Position numbers and translations under genes: made by a program
The notes under the pieces: model-generated
Told to the model about the DNA's origin: nothing
Seen by the model: only the letters and a program-made list of their open reading frames with translations
Databases searched by the model: none
Part shown: positions 1-7,974 of the stretch, piece after piece
Position numbering within the stretch: position 1 is the first letter of the stretch
Layout: the number at the start of each line of letters is the position of its first letter
Assembly (NCBI GenBank): GCA_029245665.1
Contig: JAQWOW010000076.1
Span: forward strand, 1-25,774
DNA from: Polaribacter sp.
GTDB lineage: Bacteria; Bacteroidota; Bacteroidia; Flavobacteriales; Flavobacteriaceae
Direction: 5' to 3'
Length of the DNA stretch: 25,774 nucleotides

Positions 1-412
1 TTTTTGGATGTAAAGGCAATGTTTTATACATCTTCTCGTATTGCATCAACATACCCTTTACATATTTTGCATATTTCTCATCCTCTAGTATTTGATACAA
101 TAAACCTGCTTTTTGCAAGACAAACCAATTTTGTTTATGTCTAGAGTGTGTGTAGCCGCCTGAATAATCTTTTGGAATAGGGATTTCTATTCCTGCTAAA
201 ATTTCGGCATCAACTTCTTCTTTGACTTTCTGTAGTGAATTGTCAAAAATTGGAATATTTCCCAATTGATCACGGATATCTTTGACACCTTGTTTTGTTA
301 AAATCAATCTAGGATGTCCTGAAGCATCTATCTTAGTGTCTTTGGTTTTTTCCGGATCATTACAAGATATAATTGCTAAAAAAGAGAAGAATAAGATGTA
401 AAGTAGCTTCAT
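1..412 (-). CDS. Polysaccharide lyase lipoprotein (alginate lyase / heparinase II/III type), 3' end outside window
   Basis: The first 137 codons of a gene transcribed toward the left edge are visible, starting at an ATG (410-412). The N-terminus is a lipoprotein signal peptide: two-residue MK start, hydrophobic stretch, then AIISC with the lipidated Cys at residue 17, so the protein is expected at a membrane surface. The mature part begins with HPRLILTKQGVKDIR and continues through PKDYSGGYTHSRHKQNWF, LQKAGLLYQI and MYKTLPLHPK. From memory this is the pattern of the N-terminal helical domain of PL17-type (oligo)alginate lyases that carry a C-terminal heparinase II/III domain. The catalytic part is off-window, so substrate is inferred, not shown. 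It is divergent from the leu operon, separated by about 440 bases. A PL15 or other heparinase-like lyase is the main alternative. Confidence 0.62.
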   Translation of the reverse strand, partial: MKLLYILFFSFLAIISCNDPEKTKDTKIDASGHPRLILTKQGVKDIRDQLGNIPIFDNSLQKVKEEVDAEILAGIEIPIPKDYSGGYTHSRHKQNWFVLQKAGLLYQILEDEKYAKYVKGMLMQYEKMYKTLPLHPK

Positions 413-613
413 TATAAATTGAGTTTAATTCAGTAATGGTTTTTGACTCAAAATTCGAATCATGTATAATTGGTTATCCAAATTGGTTTACCAAAAGTAG
501 TATTAATTTTATTCTAAAGCAAATTATGTGTGATAATTAGATTTGAATAGTTGCTTTTTCATCCTATATCGAAAGGAAACCTAAATTAATTCTTTCTAAA
601 ACAAAATCATAGA

Positions 614-648
614 ATTTTAGTCTTAATAAATAGGAATTCGTAAATTTG
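614..648 (+). promoter_or_regulatory. Candidate Bacteroidota promoter for the leu operon
   Basis: TAAATTTG at 641-648 matches the Bacteroidota -7 consensus TAnnTTTG exactly. The expected -33 TTTG is poorly represented (TTTTAG near 614-619). It predicts a transcript starting near 655, giving about 50 bases before the leader-peptide ATG and about 195 before leuC. A second match, TACTTTTG at 815-822, lies just before leuC and could be an alternative promoter. Confidence 0.45.
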
Positions 649-705
649 CAATCCTTGTTTATTTTAGATGCTCTAAGTCAATTCATTTGAAGATTAGACA
701 TCGTA

Positions 706-759
706 ATGAGTGAGGGGGTTAAGTCTTTGTTTTTAAAGGGTTTGTGTTTGTTTTTGTAA
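706..759 (+). CDS. Candidate leucine-rich leader peptide of the leu operon
   Basis: A 17-codon ORF reads MSEGVKSLFLKGLCLFL and stops with TAA. Five of the last ten residues are leucine, encoded by TTG, TTA, TTG, TTG, TTG. It lies downstream of a promoter-like box and upstream of leuC in the same orientation, the arrangement expected for ribosome-mediated attenuation of a leucine operon. The G-run inside the ORF (713-720) can pair with 787-794 (eight pairs, two of them G-U), so alternative RNA folding is possible. No clear intrinsic terminator follows and no Shine-Dalgarno precedes it. In AT-rich DNA TTA and TTG codons are common, so chance is a real alternative. Confidence 0.45.
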   Translation: MSEGVKSLFLKGLCLFL

Positions 760-849
760 AGAATGGATACAGTAAAGAATTAAAAAAACTCCTTATAAAA
801 AAAGATAACAATAGTACTTTTGAAAACTTATAAATAAAAAGAACAAAAA

Positions 850-2250
850 ATGGCAACAACATTATTTGACAAAGTTTGGGATTCACACGTAGTGCGTCAG
901 GTAGAAGACGGACCGGATGTATTCTTTATCGATCGTCATTTTATCCATGAGGTAACTAGTCCAGTAGCGTTTATTGGATTGGAAAGTAGAGGGAACAGTG
1001 TGGTTTATCCAGCGCGTACATTCGCAGTTGCAGATCACAACACACCAACAATCAATCAACATTTACCGGTAGAAGATCCTTTATCTGCAAACCAGTTAGA
1101 TACTTTAGGTAAAAATGCTGAAAAGTATGGGATTTCTCATTGGGGATTAGGTGATGTTAATAACGGTATTGTACACGTGGTAGGACCTGAAAACGGAATT
1201 ACTTTGCCTGGTGCAACTATTGTTTGTGGAGATTCACATACATCTACTCATGGTGCCTTTGGAGCTATTGCTTTTGGTATTGGTACTTCTGAGGTTGAGA
1301 TGGTATTGTCTACTCAGTGTATCATGCAGTCTAAGCCTAAAGCTATGCGTATCAACGTAAATGGTAAATTAGGATTGGGAGTAACTCCTAAAGATGTTGC
1401 TTTATATATTATTGCAAAACAAACAACTTCAGGTGCTACTGGATATTTTGTAGAATATGCAGGCGATGTTTTTGAAGACATGTCTATGGAAGGTCGTATG
1501 ACTGTTTGTAATTTATCTATAGAAATGGGAGCACGTGGAGGTATGATTGCTCCAGATAGTAAAACATTTGAATATTTAAAAGGGCGTGCTCAAACTCCGA
1601 AAGGAGCAGATTGGGACAAGGCAATGAAATATTGGGAAACACTTTATACAGAAGAAGGAGCAGAATTTGATGAAGAATTTAATTACGAAGCATCAGAGAT
1701 AGAACCTATGATTACTTACGGTACAAACCCAGGAATGGGAATGGGCGTAACAAAATCAATTCCAACTGCAGAAAGTTTAGAAGGTGGTGTAGATACCTAT
1801 AAAAAATCTTTAGGATACATGTCTTTTAATGAAGGCGATTCTATGGTTGGTAAAGAAATTGATTTTGTTTTTTTAGGATCTTGTACAAACGGCCGTATCG
1901 AAGATTTTAGAGCATTTTGTTCTATTGTTGAAGGAAGACAGAAGGCAGAGAATGTGACCGCTTGGCTCGTACCTGGATCTCATAAAGTAGTAGATCAGAT
2001 CAAAGCAGAAGGGTTAGATACCATTATCACAGATGCAGGATTTGTATTAAGAGAGCCAGGATGTTCTGCTTGTTTGGCAATGAATGATGATAAAATTCCT
2101 TCAGGAAAATTATCAGTTTCAACCTCAAACAGAAACTTCGAAGGAAGACAAGGACCAGGGTCTAGAACATTATTGGCATCTCCTCTAGTAGCTGCAGCAT
2201 CTGCAGTTGAGGGAGTGGTAACAGATCCTAGAACACTATTAACAGCATAA
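850..2250 (+). CDS. leuC: 3-isopropylmalate dehydratase large subunit
   Basis: This is the large (aconitase-fold) subunit of isopropylmalate isomerase, which converts 2-isopropylmalate to 3-isopropylmalate; the same enzyme type also isomerises citramalate when isoleucine is made from pyruvate. At 466 residues it has the usual family length. The [4Fe-4S] ligands are visible as Cys345 in GSCTNGR and Cys405/Cys408 in GCSACLAMN, the spacing expected for LeuC. Other family blocks are VDHNTPT-like VADHNTPTIN near residue 60 and CGDSHTSTHGAFG near 125. The ATG at 850 follows an A-rich stretch with no strong Shine-Dalgarno, as is usual in this phylum. It is first of four co-directional genes and forms the cytoplasmic heterodimer with the leuD product. 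A leucine-rich leader ORF upstream suggests attenuation. Confidence 0.97.
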   Translation: MATTLFDKVWDSHVVRQVEDGPDVFFIDRHFIHEVTSPVAFIGLESRGNSVVYPARTFAVADHNTPTINQHLPVEDPLSANQLDTLGKNAEKYGISHWGLGDVNNGIVHVVGPENGITLPGATIVCGDSHTSTHGAFGAIAFGIGTSEVEMVLSTQCIMQSKPKAMRINVNGKLGLGVTPKDVALYIIAKQTTSGATGYFVEYAGDVFEDMSMEGRMTVCNLSIEMGARGGMIAPDSKTFEYLKGRAQTPKGADWDKAMKYWETLYTEEGAEFDEEFNYEASEIEPMITYGTNPGMGMGVTKSIPTAESLEGGVDTYKKSLGYMSFNEGDSMVGKEIDFVFLGSCTNGRIEDFRAFCSIVEGRQKAENVTAWLVPGSHKVVDQIKAEGLDTIITDAGFVLREPGCSACLAMNDDKIPSGKLSVSTSNRNFEGRQGPGSRTLLASPLVAAASAVEGVVTDPRTLLTA

Positions 2251-2310
2251 AATTGTTCGCTTTTGGTTGTGTACCAATAGCGTTGTAAATAATAATTAAA
2301 TTTGCCTTCA

Positions 2311-2336
2311 GCTACAAGCAAAGGGCTACAAGCAAA
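2311..2336 (+). repeat. 12-bp direct repeat between leuC and leuD
   Basis: GCTACAAGCAAA occurs at 2311-2322 and again at 2325-2336, a period of 14, immediately before the leuD start. The second copy takes the place of a ribosome-binding region. Function is unknown; slippage duplication is the simplest explanation. Confidence 0.7.
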
Positions 2337-2341
2337 ATAAA

Positions 2342-2941
2342 ATGGCTTACGATAAATTTCAAGTACTAACTAGTACAGCATATCCATTACCAACAGAGAA
2401 TGTAGATACAGATCAAATCATTCCTGCTCGTTTTCTAAAGGCTACAGAACGTGTAGATTTCGACATCAACTTTTTTCGTGATTGGAGATACAATTCAGAC
2501 GGAACACCTAAAGCAGATTTTCCTTTAAACAAAGAAATTTATGCAGGTTCTAAAATATTAGTAGGTGGTAGAAACTTTGGCTCTGGTTCTTCAAGAGAGC
2601 ACGCAGCATGGTCTGTGTACGATTTTGGATTACGTTGTGTAATTTCATCGGCATTTGCAGATATATTTAAAAATAATTGTTTGAATGTAGGGGTATTGCC
2701 TGTGCAAGTTTCACCAGCATTTGCAGATACCTTGTTTGCTGCAATCATGGCAGATCCAAAAACAGCAATTAAAGTTGATTTGCCAAACCAGACAGTAACA
2801 CTAGTGGCTACAGGAGAATCTGAATCTTTTGAGATCAATACCTACAAAAAAGAGAATATGTTAAACGGTTTTGATGACATTGACTATTTAAAAAATATGG
2901 AAGATGAAATTTCTGCATTTGCAGAAACAAGACCCTTTTAA
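2342..2941 (+). CDS. leuD: 3-isopropylmalate dehydratase small subunit
   Basis: This is the swivel-domain subunit of isopropylmalate isomerase, partner of LeuC. It is 199 residues, normal for bacterial LeuD. Diagnostic segments are the N-terminal NVDTDQIIPARFLK (about residues 20-33) and the substrate-binding loop GGRNFGSGSSREHAAW (about 77-92), followed by the SAFADIFKNNCLNVGVLPV segment. It starts with ATG 91 bases after leuC; the gap contains a short direct repeat and no terminator, so co-transcription is likely. The synthase ATG follows 21 bases after its stop. Confidence 0.97.
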   Translation: MAYDKFQVLTSTAYPLPTENVDTDQIIPARFLKATERVDFDINFFRDWRYNSDGTPKADFPLNKEIYAGSKILVGGRNFGSGSSREHAAWSVYDFGLRCVISSAFADIFKNNCLNVGVLPVQVSPAFADTLFAAIMADPKTAIKVDLPNQTVTLVATGESESFEINTYKKENMLNGFDDIDYLKNMEDEISAFAETRPF

Positions 2942-2962
2942 GAATCCTTTTTGAGGTTGATT

Positions 2963-4483
2963 ATGGCTAGTAGAAAAATTGAAATAATGGATACCACACT
3001 CCGAGATGGTGAGCAAACATCAGGAGTGTCTTTTTCAGTATCCGAAAAATTAACAATAGCCAAATTATTGCTCGAAGAACTCAAAGTGGATCGCTTAGAA
3101 ATTGCTTCTGCACGTGTTTCTGAAGGAGAGTTGCAAGCGGTTAAAAAAATAACTTCTTGGGCAATTGAAAATAAATTTTTAGATCGAATTGAGGTGTTAA
3201 CCTTCGTAGATGCAGGGAAGTCTATTGATTGGATGATTGATGCAGGCGCTACCGTACAAAATCTATTAACCAAAGGATCTTTAAATCATTTAACACATCA
3301 ACTAAAAAAAACACCAAAAGAACATTTTGCAGATATCAAAGCGACGATAGAATTAGCTGCTCAGCACAACATTAAAACCAATGTATACCTTGAAGATTGG
3401 TCGAATGGAATGCGCAATTCGAAAGCCTATGTTCTAGAATATTTAGATTTTCTAAGCAGCCAGAATATTGAACGTGTATTATTACCAGATACCTTAGGGG
3501 TTTTAACTCCTGAAGAAACCTTTGCTTTTATTACTGAAGTTCGAGAAAAATTTCCAACCATGCATATCGATTTTCATGGGCATAATGATTATGATTTAGG
3601 GGTTGCAAATGTAATGCAAGCTTTACATGCAGGGACAAACGGATTGCATTTAACAATTAACGGAATGGGAGAGCGTGCTGGAAATGCACCAATGGCAAGT
3701 GTAATTGCAGTGATTAATGATTTTGTAAAAAATGTGTCAATTTCTGTAAATGAAAAAGCATTGCACAAAGTGAGCAAGCTGGTAGAAACATTTTCTGGTT
3801 TTAGAATTCCTGTAAACAAACCTGTGGTAGGCGCCAATGTTTTTACGCAAACTGCCGGAATTCATGCAGATGGTGATTCTAAAAACAATCTTTATTTTAA
3901 CGACCTGATGCCAGAACGTTTTGGAAGAAAACGAAAATATGCGCTGGGGAAAACCTCTGGAAAAGCAAACATTCAAAAAAACTTACAAGATTTAGGTTTA
4001 AGCTTAAACGATGAAGAGCTTAAAAAAGTAACCCAACGAATCATAGAATTAGGAGACAAAAAAGAAGTGGTTTCCCAAGAAGACTTACCGTATATTATTT
4101 CTGATGTTTTAGACAGTGATACCATAGAGAAAAATGTAGTTGTGGAAAATTACGTGCTAGGTCATTCTAAAGGGATGAAACCCTCAACTACTTTGCAATT
4201 AAAGGTAGAAGGAGTGCATTATGAAGCACATGCACAAGGAGATGGTCAGTTTGATGCCTTTATGAATGCCTTGAGAAAATTATACAAAACACATCGTAAA
4301 AAAAACCTACCAGATTTGATAGATTATGCTGTTAGAATTCCTCCAGGGAGTCATTCTGATGCTCTTTGTGAAACGATTATCACCTGGAAAACAACAGCAA
4401 GGGAATTTATAACTAGAGGTCTAGATTCCGACCAAACGGTATCTGCAATTAAAGCCACAGAAAAAATGTTGAATATCATATAA
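2963..4483 (+). CDS. Citramalate/2-isopropylmalate synthase-family enzyme, CimA-like, in the leuA position
   Basis: This is a 506-residue acetyl-CoA-dependent Claisen synthase: a TIM barrel (about 5-270) with the Arg14-Asp15 signature MDTTLRDGEQ and metal-binding HGHND, a linker, then a C-terminal allosteric domain (about 390-506). I place the start at ATG 2963 rather than an upstream in-frame TTG at 2951, because MASRKIEIMDTTLRDGEQ fits the family and leaves a normal 21-base gap after leuD. Its sequence recalls the Leptospira interrogans citramalate synthase: GVSFS after the signature, VDRLEIASARVS, NLLTKGSL, NVYLEDWSNG. The residues reported there to form the pyruvate pocket (Leu81, Leu104, Tyr144) correspond to Leu79, Leu102 and Tyr142 here. 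That favours pyruvate (citramalate, isoleucine route) over 2-oxoisovalerate (leucine route), although the operon setting is that of leuA. Annotators may call it leuA or cimA. Confidence 0.85.
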   Translation: MASRKIEIMDTTLRDGEQTSGVSFSVSEKLTIAKLLLEELKVDRLEIASARVSEGELQAVKKITSWAIENKFLDRIEVLTFVDAGKSIDWMIDAGATVQNLLTKGSLNHLTHQLKKTPKEHFADIKATIELAAQHNIKTNVYLEDWSNGMRNSKAYVLEYLDFLSSQNIERVLLPDTLGVLTPEETFAFITEVREKFPTMHIDFHGHNDYDLGVANVMQALHAGTNGLHLTINGMGERAGNAPMASVIAVINDFVKNVSISVNEKALHKVSKLVETFSGFRIPVNKPVVGANVFTQTAGIHADGDSKNNLYFNDLMPERFGRKRKYALGKTSGKANIQKNLQDLGLSLNDEELKKVTQRIIELGDKKEVVSQEDLPYIISDVLDSDTIEKNVVVENYVLGHSKGMKPSTTLQLKVEGVHYEAHAQGDGQFDAFMNALRKLYKTHRKKNLPDLIDYAVRIPPGSHSDALCETIITWKTTAREFITRGLDSDQTVSAIKATEKMLNII

Positions 4484-4593
4484 ATTGCCAATTACTTTCT
4501 AGTACTTTAAAATTTAGCATCAGAAACAACCTACAAATTAGAAACTATTTTTTCAATACATAACCAACAAAGAAGAGTCAAAAAAACACAACA

Positions 4594-5649
4594 ATGAAAT
4601 TAAATATCGCAGTATTAGCAGGAGATGGAATAGGACCGGAAGTAATAGACCAAGCTGTAAAAGTAGCGGATGCTATAGCAACAAAATTCAAGCACGAAAT
4701 TAATTGGAAACCAGCATTAACGGGCGCAGCTGCAATAGATGCAGTTGGAGAGCCTTATCCAGATGAAACACACGAAATTTGTGTTGCTTCTGATGCCGTT
4801 CTATTTGGTGCCATTGGTCATCCAAGATTTGATAACGATCCTTCAGCAAAAGTTCGTCCAGAGCAAGGCTTGTTAAAAATGCGTAAAAAATTGGGCTTAT
4901 TTGCCAATGTAAGACCCACATTTACATTTCCTTCTTTGTTAGACAAGTCTCCTTTAAAAAGAGAACGTATTGAAGGAACTGATTTGGTTTTCTTACGTGA
5001 ATTAACTGGAGGAATTTACTTTGGTGAAAAAGGTAGAAAAGATGGTGGGGAAACAGCATTTGATAATTGTGTATACACAAGAGCAGAGGTAAAGCGTTTG
5101 GCTCAAAAAGGATTTGAATTGGCGATGACTCGTTCCAAAAAATTATGTTGTGTAGACAAAGCAAATGTTTTGGAAACTTCAAGATTGTGGAGAGAAACCG
5201 TTCAGGCAATGGAAAAAGACTATCCAGAAGTTACTGTTTCGTATGAATTTGTAGATGCAGTTGCCATGCGTTTGGTGCAATGGCCAAACAGTTATGATGT
5301 ATTGATTACTGAAAATTTATTCGGAGATATTTTAACAGACGAAGCTTCTGTAATCTCTGGTTCTATGGGGTTAATGCCAAGTGCTTCTTTAGGGAAAAGT
5401 ATTGGTTTATTTGAACCCATTCATGGATCATACCCTCAAGCAACAGGACTAAATATAGCCAATCCTATGGCCACTGTTTTATCTGCTGCAATGATGTTTG
5501 AAAACTTTGGGTTGCAAGAAGAGGGGCAAGCAATTAGAGATGCAGTAAACGATGCTTTAAGCAAAGGAATCGTTACCGAAGATTTAGCAGATGGAGGAAC
5601 AGCCTATGGAACAAAAGAAGTAGGAGACTGGTTAGCAGCCAACGTCTAG
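4594..5649 (+). CDS. leuB: 3-isopropylmalate dehydrogenase
   Basis: This is the NAD-dependent oxidative decarboxylase that converts 3-isopropylmalate to 2-oxoisocaproate; LeuB enzymes also act on 3-methylmalate in the citramalate route. It is 351 residues, typical length. It opens with IAVLAGDGIGPEV, carries LRELTGGIYFGEKGR with the catalytic Tyr142, VDKANVLETSRLWRE with catalytic Lys189, the metal-binding acidic residues in FVDAVAMRLVQWP and ENLFGDILTDEAS, and the NAD-binding EPIHGSYPQATGLNIANP near the end. It starts 110 bases after the preceding synthase with no terminator between them, and is last in the operon, followed by a strong hairpin terminator. Confidence 0.96.
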   Translation: MKLNIAVLAGDGIGPEVIDQAVKVADAIATKFKHEINWKPALTGAAAIDAVGEPYPDETHEICVASDAVLFGAIGHPRFDNDPSAKVRPEQGLLKMRKKLGLFANVRPTFTFPSLLDKSPLKRERIEGTDLVFLRELTGGIYFGEKGRKDGGETAFDNCVYTRAEVKRLAQKGFELAMTRSKKLCCVDKANVLETSRLWRETVQAMEKDYPEVTVSYEFVDAVAMRLVQWPNSYDVLITENLFGDILTDEASVISGSMGLMPSASLGKSIGLFEPIHGSYPQATGLNIANPMATVLSAAMMFENFGLQEEGQAIRDAVNDALSKGIVTEDLADGGTAYGTKEVGDWLAANV

Positions 5650-5675
5650 TATTCTTTTTTTGAGATAAGAACAAC

Positions 5676-5707
5676 AAAAAAGCGCTCAAATTTTGAGTGC
5701 TTTTTTT
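5676..5707. terminator. Bidirectional intrinsic terminator between leuB and mutS2-like gene
   Basis: An A-tract and GCGCTC arm (5676-5687) pairs with GAGTGC followed by a T-tract (5695-5707); the loop is AAATTTT and one pair is G-T. The A-run on one side and T-run on the other let it terminate both the leu operon and the convergent gene ending at 5730. Confidence 0.85.
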
Positions 5708-5729
5708 AATCTAATGTGTTGGTTTTAAA

Positions 5730-7937
5730 CTATTTCTTTGTTTTTTCTACCAATTCTAATTTTTCAATTGAGGTTTTTGTTGTAAAGACACCGTAATTAA
5801 TTGTGACACCTTTTTTGTCTATTTTGTCAATTGTACCAATAGAATTAGACCCTTCAATTCTTACTCTGTCGTTAATTTTATATACATATTCAGATTTTTC
5901 TTTGGCTATTTTAGCGGCTGCAATTTTCTTTTCTTTTCTCACAACTACCACTTTTTCTAAAACTTCTTTTTCTACTTTTTTTATGACTTCTTCTAGTTGT
6001 TTTTTTACAACAATGGCTTTCTTCTTTTGAGAAGTTGTTTTCGGTTTCGTAGGATTTTTTTTAACATGTTTTACTTTTTCATCTGCAACCCATTTATTAA
6101 AACTGGCGATAAGCTCTTTTTTATTGTTTGTTTGAAAATATTTATGAAGTAATTCATTGGTTTTTCTTCCAAGAGAAAGCATTTTCTGATTTTTGTCATA
6201 CAATTCTTGAAAACCAGCTAATTTTTCTTGAATTCGTTGCTCTTTCTCTTGTAAATTAGTCAAATATTCTTCTCCTTTTGTGTGCTGACTTTCTAAATTA
6301 TCAGAATTTTTTTGTAACCTGTTTCTTTCTTTTTGAAGTTTAGAAATGGTTTTATCCAAACGTACTTTTTCAGTTTCTACCCGTTTTTTTGCCTTGTTGA
6401 TTATACTAAATGGGATTCCATTTTTTTGGGCAACTTCAAAGGTAAATGAACTACCCGCTTGCCCAACAAATAATTTGTATAATGGCTCTAAAGAACGCTC
6501 ATCAAATTGCATATTTGCATTGGTAACATTGTCTAATTCGTTTGCCAATACTTTCAAGTTAGAATAATGAGTAGTAATAATTCCGAATGCCTTTTTTTCA
6601 TAAAATTCTTCTAAGAAAATTTCTGCCAAGGCACCCCCCAATTCAGGGTCAGAACCCGTTCCAAATTCGTCGATTAAAAACAAGGTATTTTCATTGCATT
6701 TTCTTAAAAAATGACGCATATTTTTTAAGCGATAACTGTAGGTGCTCAATTGATTTTCAATAGACTGGTTGTCTCCTATGTCAGTTAGAATACTATCAAA
6801 AACATAGGTTTGACTCCGTTCATCTACTGGAATTAAAATACCACTTTGCAACATTAATTGTAAAAGGCCTATCGTTTTTAATGTGATACTTTTACCGCCC
6901 GCATTAGGACCAGAAATAACAATAATTTGCTGTTCCTCACTCAACTCGATGGTTTGAGAAATAGTTTCTAAACTTTGTTCGTTATTCTTTCTCCATAAAA
7001 TGGGATGTACGGCATTTTTGAAATAAATTTTTTTTTCGCTCGTGATTTTAGGCAAAACAGCATTCATCTCTCTTGCATATTTAGCTTTTGCTCCCGCCAC
7101 GTCTGTCTGTACTAAAAATGTGATATAGGCTTGTAAAAGTGGGGTAAAAGGGCGAATTGTTTCTGCCAAAGCGCGCAATATCTTAATAACCTCTTGCTTT
7201 TCTTCATAGACTAAATTTTGAAATTCTCTGCTATAAGCGAGTGTTGCTTGTGGAGCGATATAGACAATATTACCAGATTTTGAAGACCCCAATAAACTTC
7301 CAGAAACCTTTCGTCTATGCATTGCAGAAACAGCTAAAACACGTTGATTGTCTATAATTGTTTCTTTAATATCATCTAAATATCCTGCAGCAACAGATTT
7401 TGACAAGGCACTTGAAAAACTGGCACCAATTTTACCACGAATGTTATTTATGTCTCTTCTAATTTGTTTTAAAGCTGAAGAAGCATTGTTTTTTACTTCC
7501 CCAGAAATATCAATGATTTTTTTAATTTCATCATCTATATAGGTGGTGAATTCTATTTTTTGAGAGCGTGTATAAAAAGTTGGAAATTGGAGTTGAAACT
7601 TCTTAAAAAATTTTATCAACTCATTAACCTTCAGTGAAGTTGCTGCAATTTTTAAAAAGGCGGCTGTTTCTATAAAGCTATTTTCTATTGCCAATCGTCT
7701 AATACTCTCAGTAATAGTATCAAAACCATGATTTGGAACCCTATTTTCACTTTCAAAGGAAGAGAGGTATTCGTTTACCATATGCAATTCTATAAATAAT
7801 TTTTTTCTGCTTTGTATAGGTTTAATTTCACGCACGCTCTCTCTTCCCAAGCCGGAGATACAATGTTTTGATACATGTTGTAAAACGGTTGAAAATTCTA
7901 AATCTTGTAATGTTTTTTCTGAGATACTTTTGTACAA
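5730..7937 (-). CDS. MutS2-like DNA-binding ATPase lacking an Smr domain
   Basis: This 735-residue protein belongs to the MutS2 branch of the MutS family, which acts on recombination intermediates or stalled ribosomes rather than classic mismatch repair. It opens with the family-typical ISEKTLQDLEFSTVL; core/clamp helices follow (to about 300), then the ATPase with Walker A GPNAGGKS at 343-350, Walker B LFLIDEFGTGSDPELGG near 420-437 and the ITTHYSNLK switch. A long charged coiled coil (about 515-600) and a Lys-rich linker follow. The protein then ends in a small beta-rich segment (YKINDRVRIEGSNSIGTIDK...) and has no Smr domain (no DLHG/HGxG motif), which classical MutS2 of about 780-800 residues carries. 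The apparent start is TTG at 7935-7937 (an ATT precedes it); the first internal Met is about 50 residues in. The gene is divergent from ung with 37 bases between starts. Confidence 0.88.
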   Translation of the reverse strand: MYKSISEKTLQDLEFSTVLQHVSKHCISGLGRESVREIKPIQSRKKLFIELHMVNEYLSSFESENRVPNHGFDTITESIRRLAIENSFIETAAFLKIAATSLKVNELIKFFKKFQLQFPTFYTRSQKIEFTTYIDDEIKKIIDISGEVKNNASSALKQIRRDINNIRGKIGASFSSALSKSVAAGYLDDIKETIIDNQRVLAVSAMHRRKVSGSLLGSSKSGNIVYIAPQATLAYSREFQNLVYEEKQEVIKILRALAETIRPFTPLLQAYITFLVQTDVAGAKAKYAREMNAVLPKITSEKKIYFKNAVHPILWRKNNEQSLETISQTIELSEEQQIIVISGPNAGGKSITLKTIGLLQLMLQSGILIPVDERSQTYVFDSILTDIGDNQSIENQLSTYSYRLKNMRHFLRKCNENTLFLIDEFGTGSDPELGGALAEIFLEEFYEKKAFGIITTHYSNLKVLANELDNVTNANMQFDERSLEPLYKLFVGQAGSSFTFEVAQKNGIPFSIINKAKKRVETEKVRLDKTISKLQKERNRLQKNSDNLESQHTKGEEYLTNLQEKEQRIQEKLAGFQELYDKNQKMLSLGRKTNELLHKYFQTNNKKELIASFNKWVADEKVKHVKKNPTKPKTTSQKKKAIVVKKQLEEVIKKVEKEVLEKVVVVRKEKKIAAAKIAKEKSEYVYKINDRVRIEGSNSIGTIDKIDKKGVTINYGVFTTKTSIEKLELVEKTKK

Positions 7938-7942
7938 AATAC

Positions 7943-7967
7943 TATCTTTGAGTTTGTCACAAAAATA
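7943..7967. promoter_or_regulatory. Overlapping divergent -7 boxes for ung (+) and mutS2-like (-)
   Basis: TATCTTTG at 7943-7950 (plus strand) and TATTTTTG (minus strand, 7960-7967) both fit TAnnTTTG. Each would give a short leader (about 18-20 bases). The -33 elements are weak on both sides, so this rests on the -7 boxes and position only. Confidence 0.35.
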
Positions 7968-7974
7968 ACAAAGA

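Larger units (their letters stand above)
413..849. other. 437-base intergenic region holding the leu operon leader
   Basis: No gene longer than a short peptide is present between the divergent lyase gene and leuC. The left half (413-613) is AT-rich with no feature I can support. The right half holds a candidate promoter (-7 box 641-648), a leucine-rich 17-codon ORF (706-759) and about 90 bases before the leuC ATG. A direct repeat GTAAAGAAT occurs at 756-764 and 772-780. I see no GC-rich hairpin followed by a T-run, so no standard intrinsic attenuator is evident. Confidence 0.6.

Noticed and set aside
760..849. Classical intrinsic attenuator after the Leu-rich ORF
   Set aside because: No GC-rich stem with a following T-run could be found; the only palindromic stretch (around AGTACT at 813-818) is short and not followed by T residues as a terminator would need.
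1995..2321. Antisense open frame of 108 codons over the end of leuC
   Set aside because: It lies opposite a clearly conserved gene, has no recognisable domain and no promoter; antisense openness is common in this AT-rich coding DNA. The other antisense frames over leuD, the synthase, leuB, mutS2-like, rlmD, the peptidase and the acyltransferase were rejected likewise.
2951..2962. TTG start four codons upstream of the CimA-like synthase ATG
   Set aside because: The added residues are unlike the family and the ATG at 2963 gives the expected N-terminus. The same reasoning rejects TTG starts at 13758, 19834 and 13245.
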